Assembly: GCF_900188205.1 (NCBI RefSeq)
Contig: NZ_FZOH01000003.1
Coordinates: 642,539 to 706,538 of the forward strand
DNA from: Geodermatophilus saharensis
Lineage (GTDB): Bacteria > Actinomycetota > Actinomycetes > Mycobacteriales > Geodermatophilaceae
Length of the DNA: 64,000 nucleotides
Reading direction: 5' to 3'
The position numbers were made by a program, and so were the translations under genes. Of this stretch, positions 17,300 through 24,824 are shown piece after piece. Within the stretch, counting starts at the first letter, position 1, and each line of letters begins with the position of its first letter. The notes beneath the pieces are model-generated. The model had not been told where the DNA came from and did no database searches. It saw only the letters and a program-made list of their open reading frames with translations.

Positions 17300-18214
17300 T
17301 CAGGACGGGCTGTCGGCGGGGGCGGGCCTGCGGGGGTCCACCCAGTGCGGGAGGTCCCAGGGGCGGGCCAGGGCGTCCCGGAGGCGGGCGGCGAGGTCCG
17401 CCCCCTCGGGCAGCGGTGAGCTGCGGCCGTCGTCGCGGACGTAGACGCGGCAGGTGAGGGCGGACGCCGCCTCGACGGGGAAGAGGTCGCGGCGGCCGAC
17501 GGAGAAGGTGGGCGACCCGGGGAAGCCGAGCCGGGCCGCCTCCTCGCGGGTGCCGACCTCGCGCTCGACGACGTGCACGTCCGCCCGGCCGAGCTCGGCG
17601 AGGGTGTCCCGGAGCAGGGCGGCGGCCCGGTCGTGCGTGGGGCAGCCGGCCCACCAGAGCAGCTCGACCCGCCACTTCAGCGAGCAGCCGGCCGGCGAGG
17701 TCAGCGGCCGGGCCACCGCGCGCCCGGCCAGCACGTCGTCCAGGGCCGCACGCAGCCAGGCGGCGTCCTGGGCCGGGTCGTCGTGGTCCCCGTCAGGGGC
17801 CCCGTGGTAGCGGACCAGCCCGGCGCGGTCGACGACGAAGACCTCCGGGGTGGCGGTCGCGCCGTAGGCCCGCGCGACCGACTGCTCGGCGTCGCGGAGG
17901 AAGGGGCCGGCGAGCTCGCCGGCGGCGACGCGCTGCCGCATGCCGGCCGCCGAGTCCTCGGGGTGGTCGGTCTCGTCGTTGCTCACGACCTGGAGCACGG
18001 CGACGTCGCGGCCGGCGTAGGCGCGGGCGACGTCCTGGATGCGGCCGTGCCAGGCGCGGGCGAAGGGGCAGCCGTTGGCCGTGAAGACGACGACGGTCGC
18101 GGCGCGTGCGCCCGGGTCGAGCCGGACCGTCCGGCCCTCGGTGTCCGGGAGGGAGAACGACGGTGCGGGGTCGCCGACGGCCAGCCGGCGGTCGGCGCGG
18201 GGGCGATCGCTCAC
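17300..18214 (-). CDS. Redoxin (AhpC/TSA-like) fused to a second thioredoxin-like domain
   Basis: 304 residues from the GTG 18212-18214 with GAGGGA upstream; the frame is open further but that part overlaps the promoter elements. Domain 1 (about 10-180): VGDPAPSFSLPDTEG, then VVVFTANGCPFARAW with a single redox Cys and TPEVFVVD, as in thioredoxin-fold peroxidases of the AhpC/TSA class. Domain 2 (about 195-290): LLWWAGCPTHDRAAALL and FPGSPTFSVG, a glutaredoxin/DsbA-like segment. It is the first gene of the second transcript. GMC oxidases can make H2O2, so a peroxide-removing role for this operon is plausible inference. Confidence 0.72.
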   Translation of the reverse strand: MSDRPRADRRLAVGDPAPSFSLPDTEGRTVRLDPGARAATVVVFTANGCPFARAWHGRIQDVARAYAGRDVAVLQVVSNDETDHPEDSAAGMRQRVAAGELAGPFLRDAEQSVARAYGATATPEVFVVDRAGLVRYHGAPDGDHDDPAQDAAWLRAALDDVLAGRAVARPLTSPAGCSLKWRVELLWWAGCPTHDRAAALLRDTLAELGRADVHVVEREVGTREEAARLGFPGSPTFSVGRRDLFPVEAASALTCRVYVRDDGRSSPLPEGADLAARLRDALARPWDLPHWVDPRRPAPADSPS

Positions 18215-18261
18215 GGGGACTCCCTCGGTGCGGAGGCCACTGTCCGTGACCTGGGGTACAC

Positions 18262-18286
18262 ACTTCCTCCGATAGCCGGAGGAAGT
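18262..18286 (-). promoter_or_regulatory. ROK-type inverted repeat over promoter of second transcript
   Basis: Perfect inverted repeat ACTTCCTCC-N7-GGAGGAAGT. On the minus strand the right arm runs into TTGACT (18284-18289, a good -35), and 18 bases further is AAGTGT (18260-18265) as a weak -10. A bound repressor would therefore cover the core promoter of the redoxin-ATPase-deglycosidase-oxidase transcript. The site at 21650-21674 has the same arms, spacer length and -35 overlap. Confidence 0.68.
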
Positions 18287-18310
18287 CAACGACGCGGGTG
18301 CCTGTCCGTG

Positions 18311-18338
18311 CTGATGCACGGCATCGGCGCGGGTGATG
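18311..18338 (-). promoter_or_regulatory. Three-half-site operator motif, site 2
   Basis: CTGATG-CACGG-CATCGG-CGCGG-GTGATG. It lies exactly 24 bases upstream (in transcription direction) of the ROK-type inverted repeat, the same distance as at site 1. It sits about 20 bases beyond the -35, a position typical of an activator or a second operator. One half-site differs by one base (CATCGG). Confidence 0.65.
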
Positions 18339-18374
18339 GAGCGCGGTCCGCCGGTGGGAGGGCGCGCGGGAGGA

Positions 18375-19208
18375 CTACTTGATGCCGCCGGCGAAGCCCT
18401 GGATGAAGCGCTTCTGGGCGAAGAGGTAGAAGGCGAGGATGGGGACCATCGAGATGATCACGATCGCGAAGATCTTGTTCCAGGCCGAGACCAGCGAGCC
18501 GACGTAGTAGTACATCGACACCGTCAGCGTCTGGCTGTCCGAGCCGCCCAGGAAGATCAGCGCGGAGAAGAAGTCGTTCCAGACGATGAGGCCGGTCAGG
18601 ATGGCCACCGTCCCGGTCGCCGGCGCCATCAGCGGGAGGACGACGCGGAAGAACACCCGTGCCGGACTGGCGCCGTCGAGCGCTGCGGCCTCCTCGTAGT
18701 CCCGGGGGAGGTTGCGGAAGAAGCCGGCGTAGAGGAACACCGCGAGCGGCATCAGCGTGCCGACGTAGAGGACGACCATCCCCCACACCGAGCCGACCAG
18801 GCCGATCTGCCGGGCACCGATGTAGAGCGGGATGAGGCCGAGCTGGGTCGGCAGCACGATGGCGACGAGGAAGAGGTAGAAGGCGACGCTCCCCCACCTC
18901 GCCGTCGTCCGGGCCAGGACGTAGGCGGCCAGCGAGCCGAAGGCGACCAGCCCGACGATGCTGCCGACGGTGATCACCACGCTGTGGAACAGGCCGAGCA
19001 GGATGTTGGAGTCACCGCCGGCCGTGAGCACCTCGGTGAAGTTCTCGATGGTCGGCCGGCTCGGCGGGGTCGAGGAGCCGGTGGTGAGCAGCTCCTCGTC
19101 CGGCTTGAGCGCGTTGATGACGAGGAAGTAGAACGGCAGCAGGGTCAGCAGGGCGACGGCCCAGACGAGCACCTCGCGCAGCGCCGTCGCCTTCGTGTAG
19201 CGGAACAT
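18375..19208 (-). CDS. Carbohydrate ABC transporter permease (MalG type)
   Basis: 277 residues with six predicted membrane segments, beginning MFRYTKATALREVLVWAV. The EAA loop (EEAAALDGASPARVFFRVV, about residues 185-203) that contacts the ATPase is intact. It ends in FIQGFAGGIK, the usual C-terminus of CUT1 MalG-like permeases (GF..G.VK/IK). It follows the partner permease by 13 bases and is the last gene of the first transcript. Substrate probably an oligosaccharide or glycoside. Confidence 0.94.
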   Translation of the reverse strand: MFRYTKATALREVLVWAVALLTLLPFYFLVINALKPDEELLTTGSSTPPSRPTIENFTEVLTAGGDSNILLGLFHSVVITVGSIVGLVAFGSLAAYVLARTTARWGSVAFYLFLVAIVLPTQLGLIPLYIGARQIGLVGSVWGMVVLYVGTLMPLAVFLYAGFFRNLPRDYEEAAALDGASPARVFFRVVLPLMAPATGTVAILTGLIVWNDFFSALIFLGGSDSQTLTVSMYYYVGSLVSAWNKIFAIVIISMVPILAFYLFAQKRFIQGFAGGIK

Positions 19209-19221
19209 CGGCTCGGATCCC

Positions 19222-20175
19222 TTACGACCGGTCCTTGGTGGCAGCCTGCTGCAGCACCGAGAAGACGAGCATGATGAGGGTCAGCAGGAGGGCGAGTGCG
19301 GCGCCGAAGCCGAAGTTGCTCAGCGCGAACGTCTCCTTGTAGACCTGCGTGGCCAGTGTCTCCGTCGCTCCCGCGGGCCCCCCGCCGGTGAGCGCCATGA
19401 CCTGGTCGAAGACGCGCAGGCCCTGGATGAGCATGAGCGTCGACGCGATCGCCACCGAGGGGCGGATCGACGGCAGCGTGATGTGCTGGAAGCGGCGCCA
19501 GGTGCTGGCGCCGTCCAGCGCCGCCGCCTCCTCGATCTCGGCCGGCACGGTGGCCAGCCCGGCGAGGTAGATGACCATGACCATGCCGGTCGTCTGCCAG
19601 GCCATGACGACCAGCACCGCCCACAGGGCCAGCGTCGGGTCGGCGAGCCACGTCTTGGGCGCCATGCCGAACCAGCCGAGGACGCCGTTGAGCGGGCCCT
19701 TGAAGTCGAAGATGAACTTCCAGATGTAGGAGACCGCCAGCGGGCTGAGCACCACCGGCATGAAGAACAGCACCCGGAGCAGGTAGCGGGTCCTCAGCGT
19801 GCGGTTGAGCGCCAGTGCCAGCAGCAGCCCGACGACGTTGGTGGCGATCAGGAAGCCGAAGGCGAGGAACAGCGTGTTCTCGAGCGACCCGATGAGCGCC
19901 GGGTCCTCGACGATGCGCCGGAAGTTGTCCAGGCCGACGAAGTCGAAGTCGCCGATGCCGGTCCAGTCGGTGAAGGCGTAGAACGCCCCGCCGGCGGTGG
20001 CGACGTAGTGGATCAGCAGCACCGCCAGCACGGCGGGCAGCGCCCACCACCAGCGGCCGTAGGTGATGAGCGGCCGGCTGCGCCGGGAGCGGGCGGGGCG
20101 CCCGCCCCCGGCGGCCGGGACCGTGCCCCGGACGACTGCACCGGTGTCCTGCGGGGTGCCCATGGTTGCGGTCAT
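19222..20175 (-). CDS. Carbohydrate ABC transporter permease (MalF type)
   Basis: 317 residues, ATG start, with a polar arginine-rich N-terminus of about 38 residues, then six predicted membrane helices. FYAFTDW and GLDNFRRIVEDP are typical of the CUT1 MalF/UgpA group. EAA loop EIEEAAALDGASTWRRF is near residue 215. The C-terminal GGPAGATETL segment before the last helices is conserved in this family. It lies between the binding-protein gene and the second permease in one operon. Confidence 0.94.
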   Translation of the reverse strand: MTATMGTPQDTGAVVRGTVPAAGGGRPARSRRSRPLITYGRWWWALPAVLAVLLIHYVATAGGAFYAFTDWTGIGDFDFVGLDNFRRIVEDPALIGSLENTLFLAFGFLIATNVVGLLLALALNRTLRTRYLLRVLFFMPVVLSPLAVSYIWKFIFDFKGPLNGVLGWFGMAPKTWLADPTLALWAVLVVMAWQTTGMVMVIYLAGLATVPAEIEEAAALDGASTWRRFQHITLPSIRPSVAIASTLMLIQGLRVFDQVMALTGGGPAGATETLATQVYKETFALSNFGFGAALALLLTLIMLVFSVLQQAATKDRS

Positions 20176-20240
20176 CGTCAGTCCCTCGGTGCGTTCCGGA
20201 GGTGCGGTCGGGAGGTGGTGCCGGGGTCAGCCGGCCCGGG

Positions 20241-21542
20241 TCACTGGTCCCAGGCCTGGTCGATCGACTCGAGCACGGACTGGACGTCGCCCTGGCCGGC
20301 GAGCAGGCCCTGGACGCCGGTCGACAGTGCGTCGTACACGCCCGGGTTCGGCCAGGCGAGGTTCGGCAGCGGCGCGTAGTCGCCGTCGGACAGCAGGTCG
20401 GCGACCGGCTCGTACACCGGCGAGAGGTTCTCGTCCGGGCCGGTGATGGCGACCCCGCCCTGCAGCTCGGTGAACCGCGCGGCGTTCTCCGGCTCGGCCA
20501 TCCAGGCCAGGAACTCGCGCGCGGCCTCCTTGGCGCCCTCGTCGGCCGAGGCGTTGATCGACAGCGCGTAGTTCGGGCTCGCCAGCAGGAACGGCTCCCC
20601 GCCGTCGGCCGGCGGGAACGGCTGCACCTGCAGCTCGAGACCCGGGGTGGCCTTGGCCAGCTCGGTCGCCGCGGCTCCGGGGACGAAGGCCCCGAGCGAC
20701 GTGCCCTGGGTGAGGCCCTGGGTGATGGCGTCGAAGCCGCCGCCGGCCGCGCCCTGCTGGAAGCAGCCGGCCTCGTTCATGTCGACGATCGTCTGCAGGG
20801 TGGCCTGCCAGCCCTCGCTGTCGGCGAAGCTCACGTCCCCGGCCGAGCGCTGCTCGTTCCAGTCCGGGGTCTCGGCGTAGACCCGGGTGGCGGAGATGGC
20901 CATGGCCATCAGGCCCATGTTCGGCGGCGCCGAGCCGGCGACCGCGAGGAAGGACTTGCCGTCGCCGGCGAGGGTGCCGCAGTCGTCGAGCATCGCGGAC
21001 TCGTCCGCGGGGACCTCCACGCCCGCGTCGGAGGCGGCGCCGGAGTTCCACACCACCCCGACGGGGATGATGTCGGTCGGCTGCGCGTAGACCTTGCCGT
21101 CGATCTCGAACAGCGACTCGTTGCCCTCGGGGATGAGAGCCGCCGACTCCTCGCCGAGCTCCTCGATGTAGCCGCCCTCCGCCAGCGGCAGCACCGCGTT
21201 GGCGTTGCCCGCGCCGGGCGAGAACATCATCACGTCCGGGGCGCTGCCGCCCTGCAGCTGCGTGCGCATGGACAGGCCGTAGCTGTCCGGCGGCAGGCCC
21301 TGCGTCTCGATCTGGACGCCGGTCTCCTCGGAGTACTGGTCGGCGAGCAGCTGCCAGGGGTTCTCCTGCCCGCCCGAGGCGTTCTCGAAGGCGAAGCTGA
21401 AGCTGTCCGCGGACCCGCCGGAGCCGCCCGACCCGCTGTCGTCGTCACCGCCCCCGCACGCCGCGAGCGTCAGTGCGCTCACCGCAGGCACGGCGACGAG
21501 GACGCCGATGCGGCGGAGGCCCCGGTGGCGTTGCTGGGTCAT
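20241..21542 (-). CDS. Sugar-binding lipoprotein of ABC importer
   Basis: 433 residues. N-terminal signal with twin arginines (RRIGVLVAV) and lipobox LAAC, with the lipidated Cys at about residue 29. A glycine/serine/aspartate linker follows, then a type I extracellular solute-binding fold (FSFAFENASGG, GGSAPDVMMFSPG, FLAWMAEPENAARFTELQGG). It captures the glycoside outside the membrane and delivers it to the two permeases encoded downstream. Transcription probably starts near 21640 at a promoter overlapped by a ROK-type inverted repeat, so expression is likely induced by the substrate. Confidence 0.92.
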   Translation of the reverse strand: MTQQRHRGLRRIGVLVAVPAVSALTLAACGGGDDDSGSGGSGGSADSFSFAFENASGGQENPWQLLADQYSEETGVQIETQGLPPDSYGLSMRTQLQGGSAPDVMMFSPGAGNANAVLPLAEGGYIEELGEESAALIPEGNESLFEIDGKVYAQPTDIIPVGVVWNSGAASDAGVEVPADESAMLDDCGTLAGDGKSFLAVAGSAPPNMGLMAMAISATRVYAETPDWNEQRSAGDVSFADSEGWQATLQTIVDMNEAGCFQQGAAGGGFDAITQGLTQGTSLGAFVPGAAATELAKATPGLELQVQPFPPADGGEPFLLASPNYALSINASADEGAKEAAREFLAWMAEPENAARFTELQGGVAITGPDENLSPVYEPVADLLSDGDYAPLPNLAWPNPGVYDALSTGVQGLLAGQGDVQSVLESIDQAWDQ

Positions 21543-21649
21543 GAGGTTGCCCTTCCTTCACGTGTCCGCGAACCGGACGACGACCGATGCTGGGTCTCGA
21601 GCGCCGCGTCCGGTCTCTGCTGGCACCGTCCGCGTGATGGCAACCACAT

Positions 21650-21674
21650 ACTTCTGCCAGTCAACGGAGGAAGT
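21650..21674 (-). promoter_or_regulatory. ROK-type inverted repeat over promoter of ABC importer
   Basis: ACTTCTGCC-N7-GGAGGAAGT: 7 of 9 arm positions pair, and the right arm is identical to the one at 18278-18286. On the minus strand it overlaps TTGACT (21672-21677, -35), and 18 bases on is AAGTAT (21648-21653, -10). The layout matches the second-transcript promoter in every spacing. Confidence 0.65.
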
Positions 21675-21698
21675 CAATGCAACGTGGGCGTAACGCTG

Positions 21699-21726
21699 CT
21701 GATGGGCCGCATCAGCGGCGGTGATG
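21699..21726 (-). promoter_or_regulatory. Three-half-site operator motif, site 1
   Basis: CTGATG-GGCCG-CATCAG-CGGCG-GTGATG. A perfect 6+6 palindrome plus a third half-site, upstream of the importer genes and 24 bases from the ROK-type inverted repeat. Comparison of the three copies gives CTGATG-N4-GCATCRG-N5-GTGATG. Half-sites repeat every 11 bases, about one helix turn. Confidence 0.65.
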
Positions 21727-21750
21727 ACGTGGGCTCCCGCCGAGACGGCG

Positions 21751-23055
21751 TCAGGCGGGCCCGGGTGCCGGGCCGCAGGCCACGTCGGGATGACCGGCCG
21801 GAGACCCCCAGGGCAGCCAGCGCGCCAGCCGCTCGGCCTCGAACACGCTGTCGAGGACGAGGTGGACGGCGCCGGTCAGCCCGGCCGCTTCCCCCAGGGC
21901 GGACAGCTCGATGCGGAGCATGCGCGTGGCCAGCGGCAGTGAGCGCCGGTAGACCGACTCCCGGACAGCGGCGAGGACCTGGTCCCCGGCGTGCACCACT
22001 CCCCCACCGAGGACCACCAGGCCGGGGTTGTAGAAGCTGACCAGGGTCGCCAGGGTGCCGCCGACCAGCCGGCCGGCCCGGGCGAGGAGGGCGCGGGCGG
22101 CGGGGTCACCGCGTTCCGCGGCGGCGGTCACGTCCGCTGCCGTCAGGCCGCCGCGAGCGGCGAGGGCCTCGGCGAGCGCCGGACTGCCTCCTCGTTCCGC
22201 CAGCCGGCGCGCCTCGCGGGCCAGGGCCGCCCCGCCCGCCACCGCCTCGAGACAGCCCACGTTGCCGCACCGGCAGGAGACCGCACCGGCCTCGGCCACG
22301 GCCACGTGCCCGATGTCGCCGGCACACCCGTTCACGCCGCGGTGCACCCGTCCTCCGGACACCAGTCCGGCGCCGATGCCCGTGCCGATCTTGACGTAGA
22401 GCAGGTCGCCCGCCTCGGCGGCGGCCGGGTTGGCCCTCACCTCGCCCAGCGCGAGCACGTTGACGTCGTTGTCCACCCAGACGGGGGCGGCGAACCGGCC
22501 GGCCAGCCGCTCCCGGACGGGGTAGCCGTCCCAGCCGGGCATGATCGGCGGGGCGACGGGCCGGGAGGTGGCGAACTCGACCGGACCGGGGACCCCGACC
22601 CCGATGCCCCACAGCGGTGGCGGGGCGGGGAGCCGGGCGAGCAGGTCCTCGACCAGTCGCTCGACCCGGCCGAGGACCACGTCCGGCCCGTCGGCGACGT
22701 CGACCGCCTCGCGGGACGCGGCGAGCACGCTGCCGGAGAGGTCCGCCAGCCCCACCGTCATGCCGGTGGCACCGATGTCCACGCCGGCGACCAGCCCCGC
22801 GTTCCGCCGGAGACGGAGCCGGCGTGGCGAGCGGCCGCCACTGGACGGCGCGAGTCCGTCCTGCGCGACGAGGCCGGCCGCCTCCAGGCGTGCCACGCGC
22901 TGGGACACGACCGTCCGGCCGAGCCCGAGCTGCTGGACGAGCCGGGGATGCGTGGTGCCCGGTCGGGATCGGATGGCGTCGAGGACGGCCACCAGACCGT
23001 CGAGTCGCTCACCGGGGACCGGCGCGCCGCCCCGGCGCCGGGTGTCCGCGCTCAC
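21751..23055 (-). CDS. ROK-family transcriptional regulator (copy 1)
   Basis: 434 residues from the GTG 23053-23055. The N-terminal winged helix (about 20-68: TTHPRLVQQLGLGRTVVSQRV) is followed by a ROK sugar-kinase-fold domain with DIGAT (93-97) and the zinc motif CRCGNVGCLE (C261, C263, C268). The kinase catalytic Asp position is kept (VDNDVN, D197), so ligand phosphorylation cannot be excluded. ROK repressors with this DNA-binding domain release DNA on binding a sugar. The gene lies directly upstream of the importer operon on the same strand and has a weaker ROK-type site in front of it, suggesting self-control. Confidence 0.9.
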   Translation of the reverse strand: MSADTRRRGGAPVPGERLDGLVAVLDAIRSRPGTTHPRLVQQLGLGRTVVSQRVARLEAAGLVAQDGLAPSSGGRSPRRLRLRRNAGLVAGVDIGATGMTVGLADLSGSVLAASREAVDVADGPDVVLGRVERLVEDLLARLPAPPPLWGIGVGVPGPVEFATSRPVAPPIMPGWDGYPVRERLAGRFAAPVWVDNDVNVLALGEVRANPAAAEAGDLLYVKIGTGIGAGLVSGGRVHRGVNGCAGDIGHVAVAEAGAVSCRCGNVGCLEAVAGGAALAREARRLAERGGSPALAEALAARGGLTAADVTAAAERGDPAARALLARAGRLVGGTLATLVSFYNPGLVVLGGGVVHAGDQVLAAVRESVYRRSLPLATRMLRIELSALGEAAGLTGAVHLVLDSVFEAERLARWLPWGSPAGHPDVACGPAPGPA

Positions 23056-23072
23056 GAGCGGAGCGTAGCCGG

Positions 23073-23097
23073 ACTTTTACCTGCGTGCGGAGAAAGC
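23073..23097 (-). promoter_or_regulatory. Weak ROK-type inverted repeat upstream of ROK copy 1
   Basis: ACTTTTACC-N7-GGAGAAAGC: 6 of 9 arm positions pair, with the same 9-7-9 layout as the sites at 18262 and 21650. It ends 18 bases before the start codon of the ROK gene. No clear -35/-10 was recognised. It is proposed as a self-regulatory site mainly because of identical geometry and location. Confidence 0.4.
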
Positions 23098-23119
23098 AGG
23101 CGGACCGACGCGGACACGG

Positions 23120-23138
23120 TGCCGGCCTCAGGCCGGCA
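23120..23138 (-). terminator. Possible hairpin at the end of ROK copy 2
   Basis: TGCCGGCCT-C-AGGCCGGCA overlaps the stop codon (23128-23130) of the ROK copy 2 gene. The inner bases must open to form a loop, leaving a GC-only stem of about six pairs. It may limit read-through into ROK copy 1, which has its own promoter region 30-70 bases on. Weak evidence. Confidence 0.3.
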
Positions 23139-24393
23139 GGCCCTCCTCCAGGGTGGCCACGGTCCCGGAACGGTCGCGGGCGTCGAGGACCGTGGGCAGG
23201 TTCTCGGGGCTGAACAGCTCCCCCAGCGCGAACTCGACCGCGCCGGTGATCCCCGCGATCTCCTGGTCGAACGCGGACGGCTCGATGCGCAGGTCCCGCG
23301 TGGCCGCGGGCAGCGCCGACCGGTAGATCTCCTCGCGGATGGCCGCCAGGACGTGCGCGCGAGCCCGGGCGATGCCGCCGCCGACCACCACCAGGTCGGG
23401 GTCGAACACGGTGACCAGGGTCGCCAGGCTCCGTCCGAGCAGCGTCGCGGCCCGGTGCAGCAGGGCCCGGGCGGCGGCGTCCCCGGACCCCGCGGCCCCC
23501 GTGACGTCGCTGGGGCGGATCCGTCCGGTCCGCTCGAGGACCCGCGCCAGGGCCGGGCTCTGGCCGGTCTCGGCGAGCAGCCGCCCGTCGCGCACCAGCG
23601 CCCCGCCCCCGGCGACCGCCTCGAGGCAGCCGGTCCTGCCGCAACGGCAGGCGACGTCGGCCGCGCCGGGCACCGGCAGGTGGTCGATCGCCCCGGCCAG
23701 CCCGTGGGCGCCGCGGTGGATGCGGCCGTCGACGACCACGGCGGCGCCGATGCCGTAGCCGCCGCCCAGGTAGACCATGTGCCGGGAACGCGCGGCGAGG
23801 GGGTTCACCCGCCGCTCCCCCAGGGCCGACAGGTTGGTGCGGTTGTCCATCCACACCGGCACCCCGAAGCGGTCGGTCAGGCGCCGGCGCGTCGGGTGAC
23901 GGGTCCACTCCGGCATGGTCGGCAACGCCGCGGGACCCCCGTCGTCGTAGGCGACGGGGCCGGGCATCCCCACCCCGAACGACCACAGGCTGCGGCCGGC
24001 ACCGACGCCGTCCACGAGCTCACCGGCCAGCTGCTCCACGAGCGCCACGACGACGTCCGGCCCGTCGACGACGTCGATCTCCCGGTGCCGTGTGTCGAGC
24101 AGGGCGCCGGACAGGTCGGCCACCCCGACGACCAGCTCGTTCGTGGCGATGTCGGCTCCCAGCACGTAGCCGGCCCCGCTGTTGAGGCGCAGGCGGCGCG
24201 GTGCCCGGCCCCCGGTGGAGGGCCCGAAGCCGTCGGAGACGACGAGGCCGGCGGCCTCCAGCTCCGCGACCCGCTGCGCGACGACGCTGCGCCCGAGCCC
24301 CACCTGCTCGACGAGCATCGGCTGGGTGATGTCCGACGAGCTGCGGATGGCGCCGAGCACCGCAGCCAGGCCCGTGTAGCGATCACTCGGCAC
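23128..24393 (-). CDS. ROK-family transcriptional regulator (copy 2), kinase site degenerate
   Basis: 421 residues from the GTG 24391-24393, chosen because AGGAGG lies 8 bases before it; the frame continues far upstream without support. Winged helix at about 8-56 (ITQPMLVEQVGLGRSVVAQRV), then the ROK domain with zinc motif CRCGRTGCLE (C249, C251, C256). The catalytic Asp of ROK kinases is replaced: MDNRTN (R185) against VDNDVN in copy 1, and the GH pair before the zinc site reads DH. It should bind but not phosphorylate its ligand. It is a paralogue of copy 1, encoded directly upstream of it. Two ROK proteins and two operator types in one island suggest a division of labour. Confidence 0.9.
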   Translation of the reverse strand: MPSDRYTGLAAVLGAIRSSSDITQPMLVEQVGLGRSVVAQRVAELEAAGLVVSDGFGPSTGGRAPRRLRLNSGAGYVLGADIATNELVVGVADLSGALLDTRHREIDVVDGPDVVVALVEQLAGELVDGVGAGRSLWSFGVGMPGPVAYDDGGPAALPTMPEWTRHPTRRRLTDRFGVPVWMDNRTNLSALGERRVNPLAARSRHMVYLGGGYGIGAAVVVDGRIHRGAHGLAGAIDHLPVPGAADVACRCGRTGCLEAVAGGGALVRDGRLLAETGQSPALARVLERTGRIRPSDVTGAAGSGDAAARALLHRAATLLGRSLATLVTVFDPDLVVVGGGIARARAHVLAAIREEIYRSALPAATRDLRIEPSAFDQEIAGITGAVEFALGELFSPENLPTVLDARDRSGTVATLEEGLPA

Positions 24394-24824
24394 GACAGCG
24401 CCTCCTCCCCGAACGGCTCCACCCATCATCGGTGCAGGCGCCCGCGTGCCGGCGTCCCACCGGGACGAGCTGGTCCCTCTGGGGGACCGCACCGGGACCT
24501 CGCGCCCATCATCCCGCCACGGGCGCTCCGAGACACGTCCGTCCTCTTCTCTCTCGCGCTGGGAGCTCTCCCTCACGCCCGGGTCGACGCACCCGACGTC
24601 TCCCGTGAGGTGATGGACGTCCTCGGTGCCGCCGTCGGCGGAGAAGGGTGGCCGGCGGGGCGAGGAGGTGGTCAACCGCCCCCGGAGAGCCGTCAGGGGC
24701 CGTTCCGGATCCACCCGGACCGGACCCACCGACGAGGAGGCACGGCTCGACGAGGTGCCACCCGGGATCTGGAGCGGGGAGGGCCACCCGGCGGGCGAGC
24801 CTCCCCACCACCGCGTGATCGGTG
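24394..24824. other. 431-base intergenic region with a partial repeat
   Basis: No gene supported. It separates the sugar island from the signalling cluster and should hold the promoter of ROK copy 2. The right half contains a 54-base repeat of the sequence next to the tRNA-Pro terminator (listed separately). The rest is GC-rich sequence without recognised promoters or RNA structure. Confidence 0.5.
24667..24720 (+). repeat. Copy A of a 54-base repeat also found beside tRNA-Pro
   Basis: Aligns with 36161-36214 with about five mismatches and two single-base indels; the core GCCGTCAGGGGCCGT is identical. In the other copy this sequence forms the left arm of the terminator of tRNA-Pro. Here the matching right arm is missing and there is no tRNA. 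It is either a fragment left after a duplication or rearrangement, or one member of a dispersed repeat. Confidence 0.65.
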
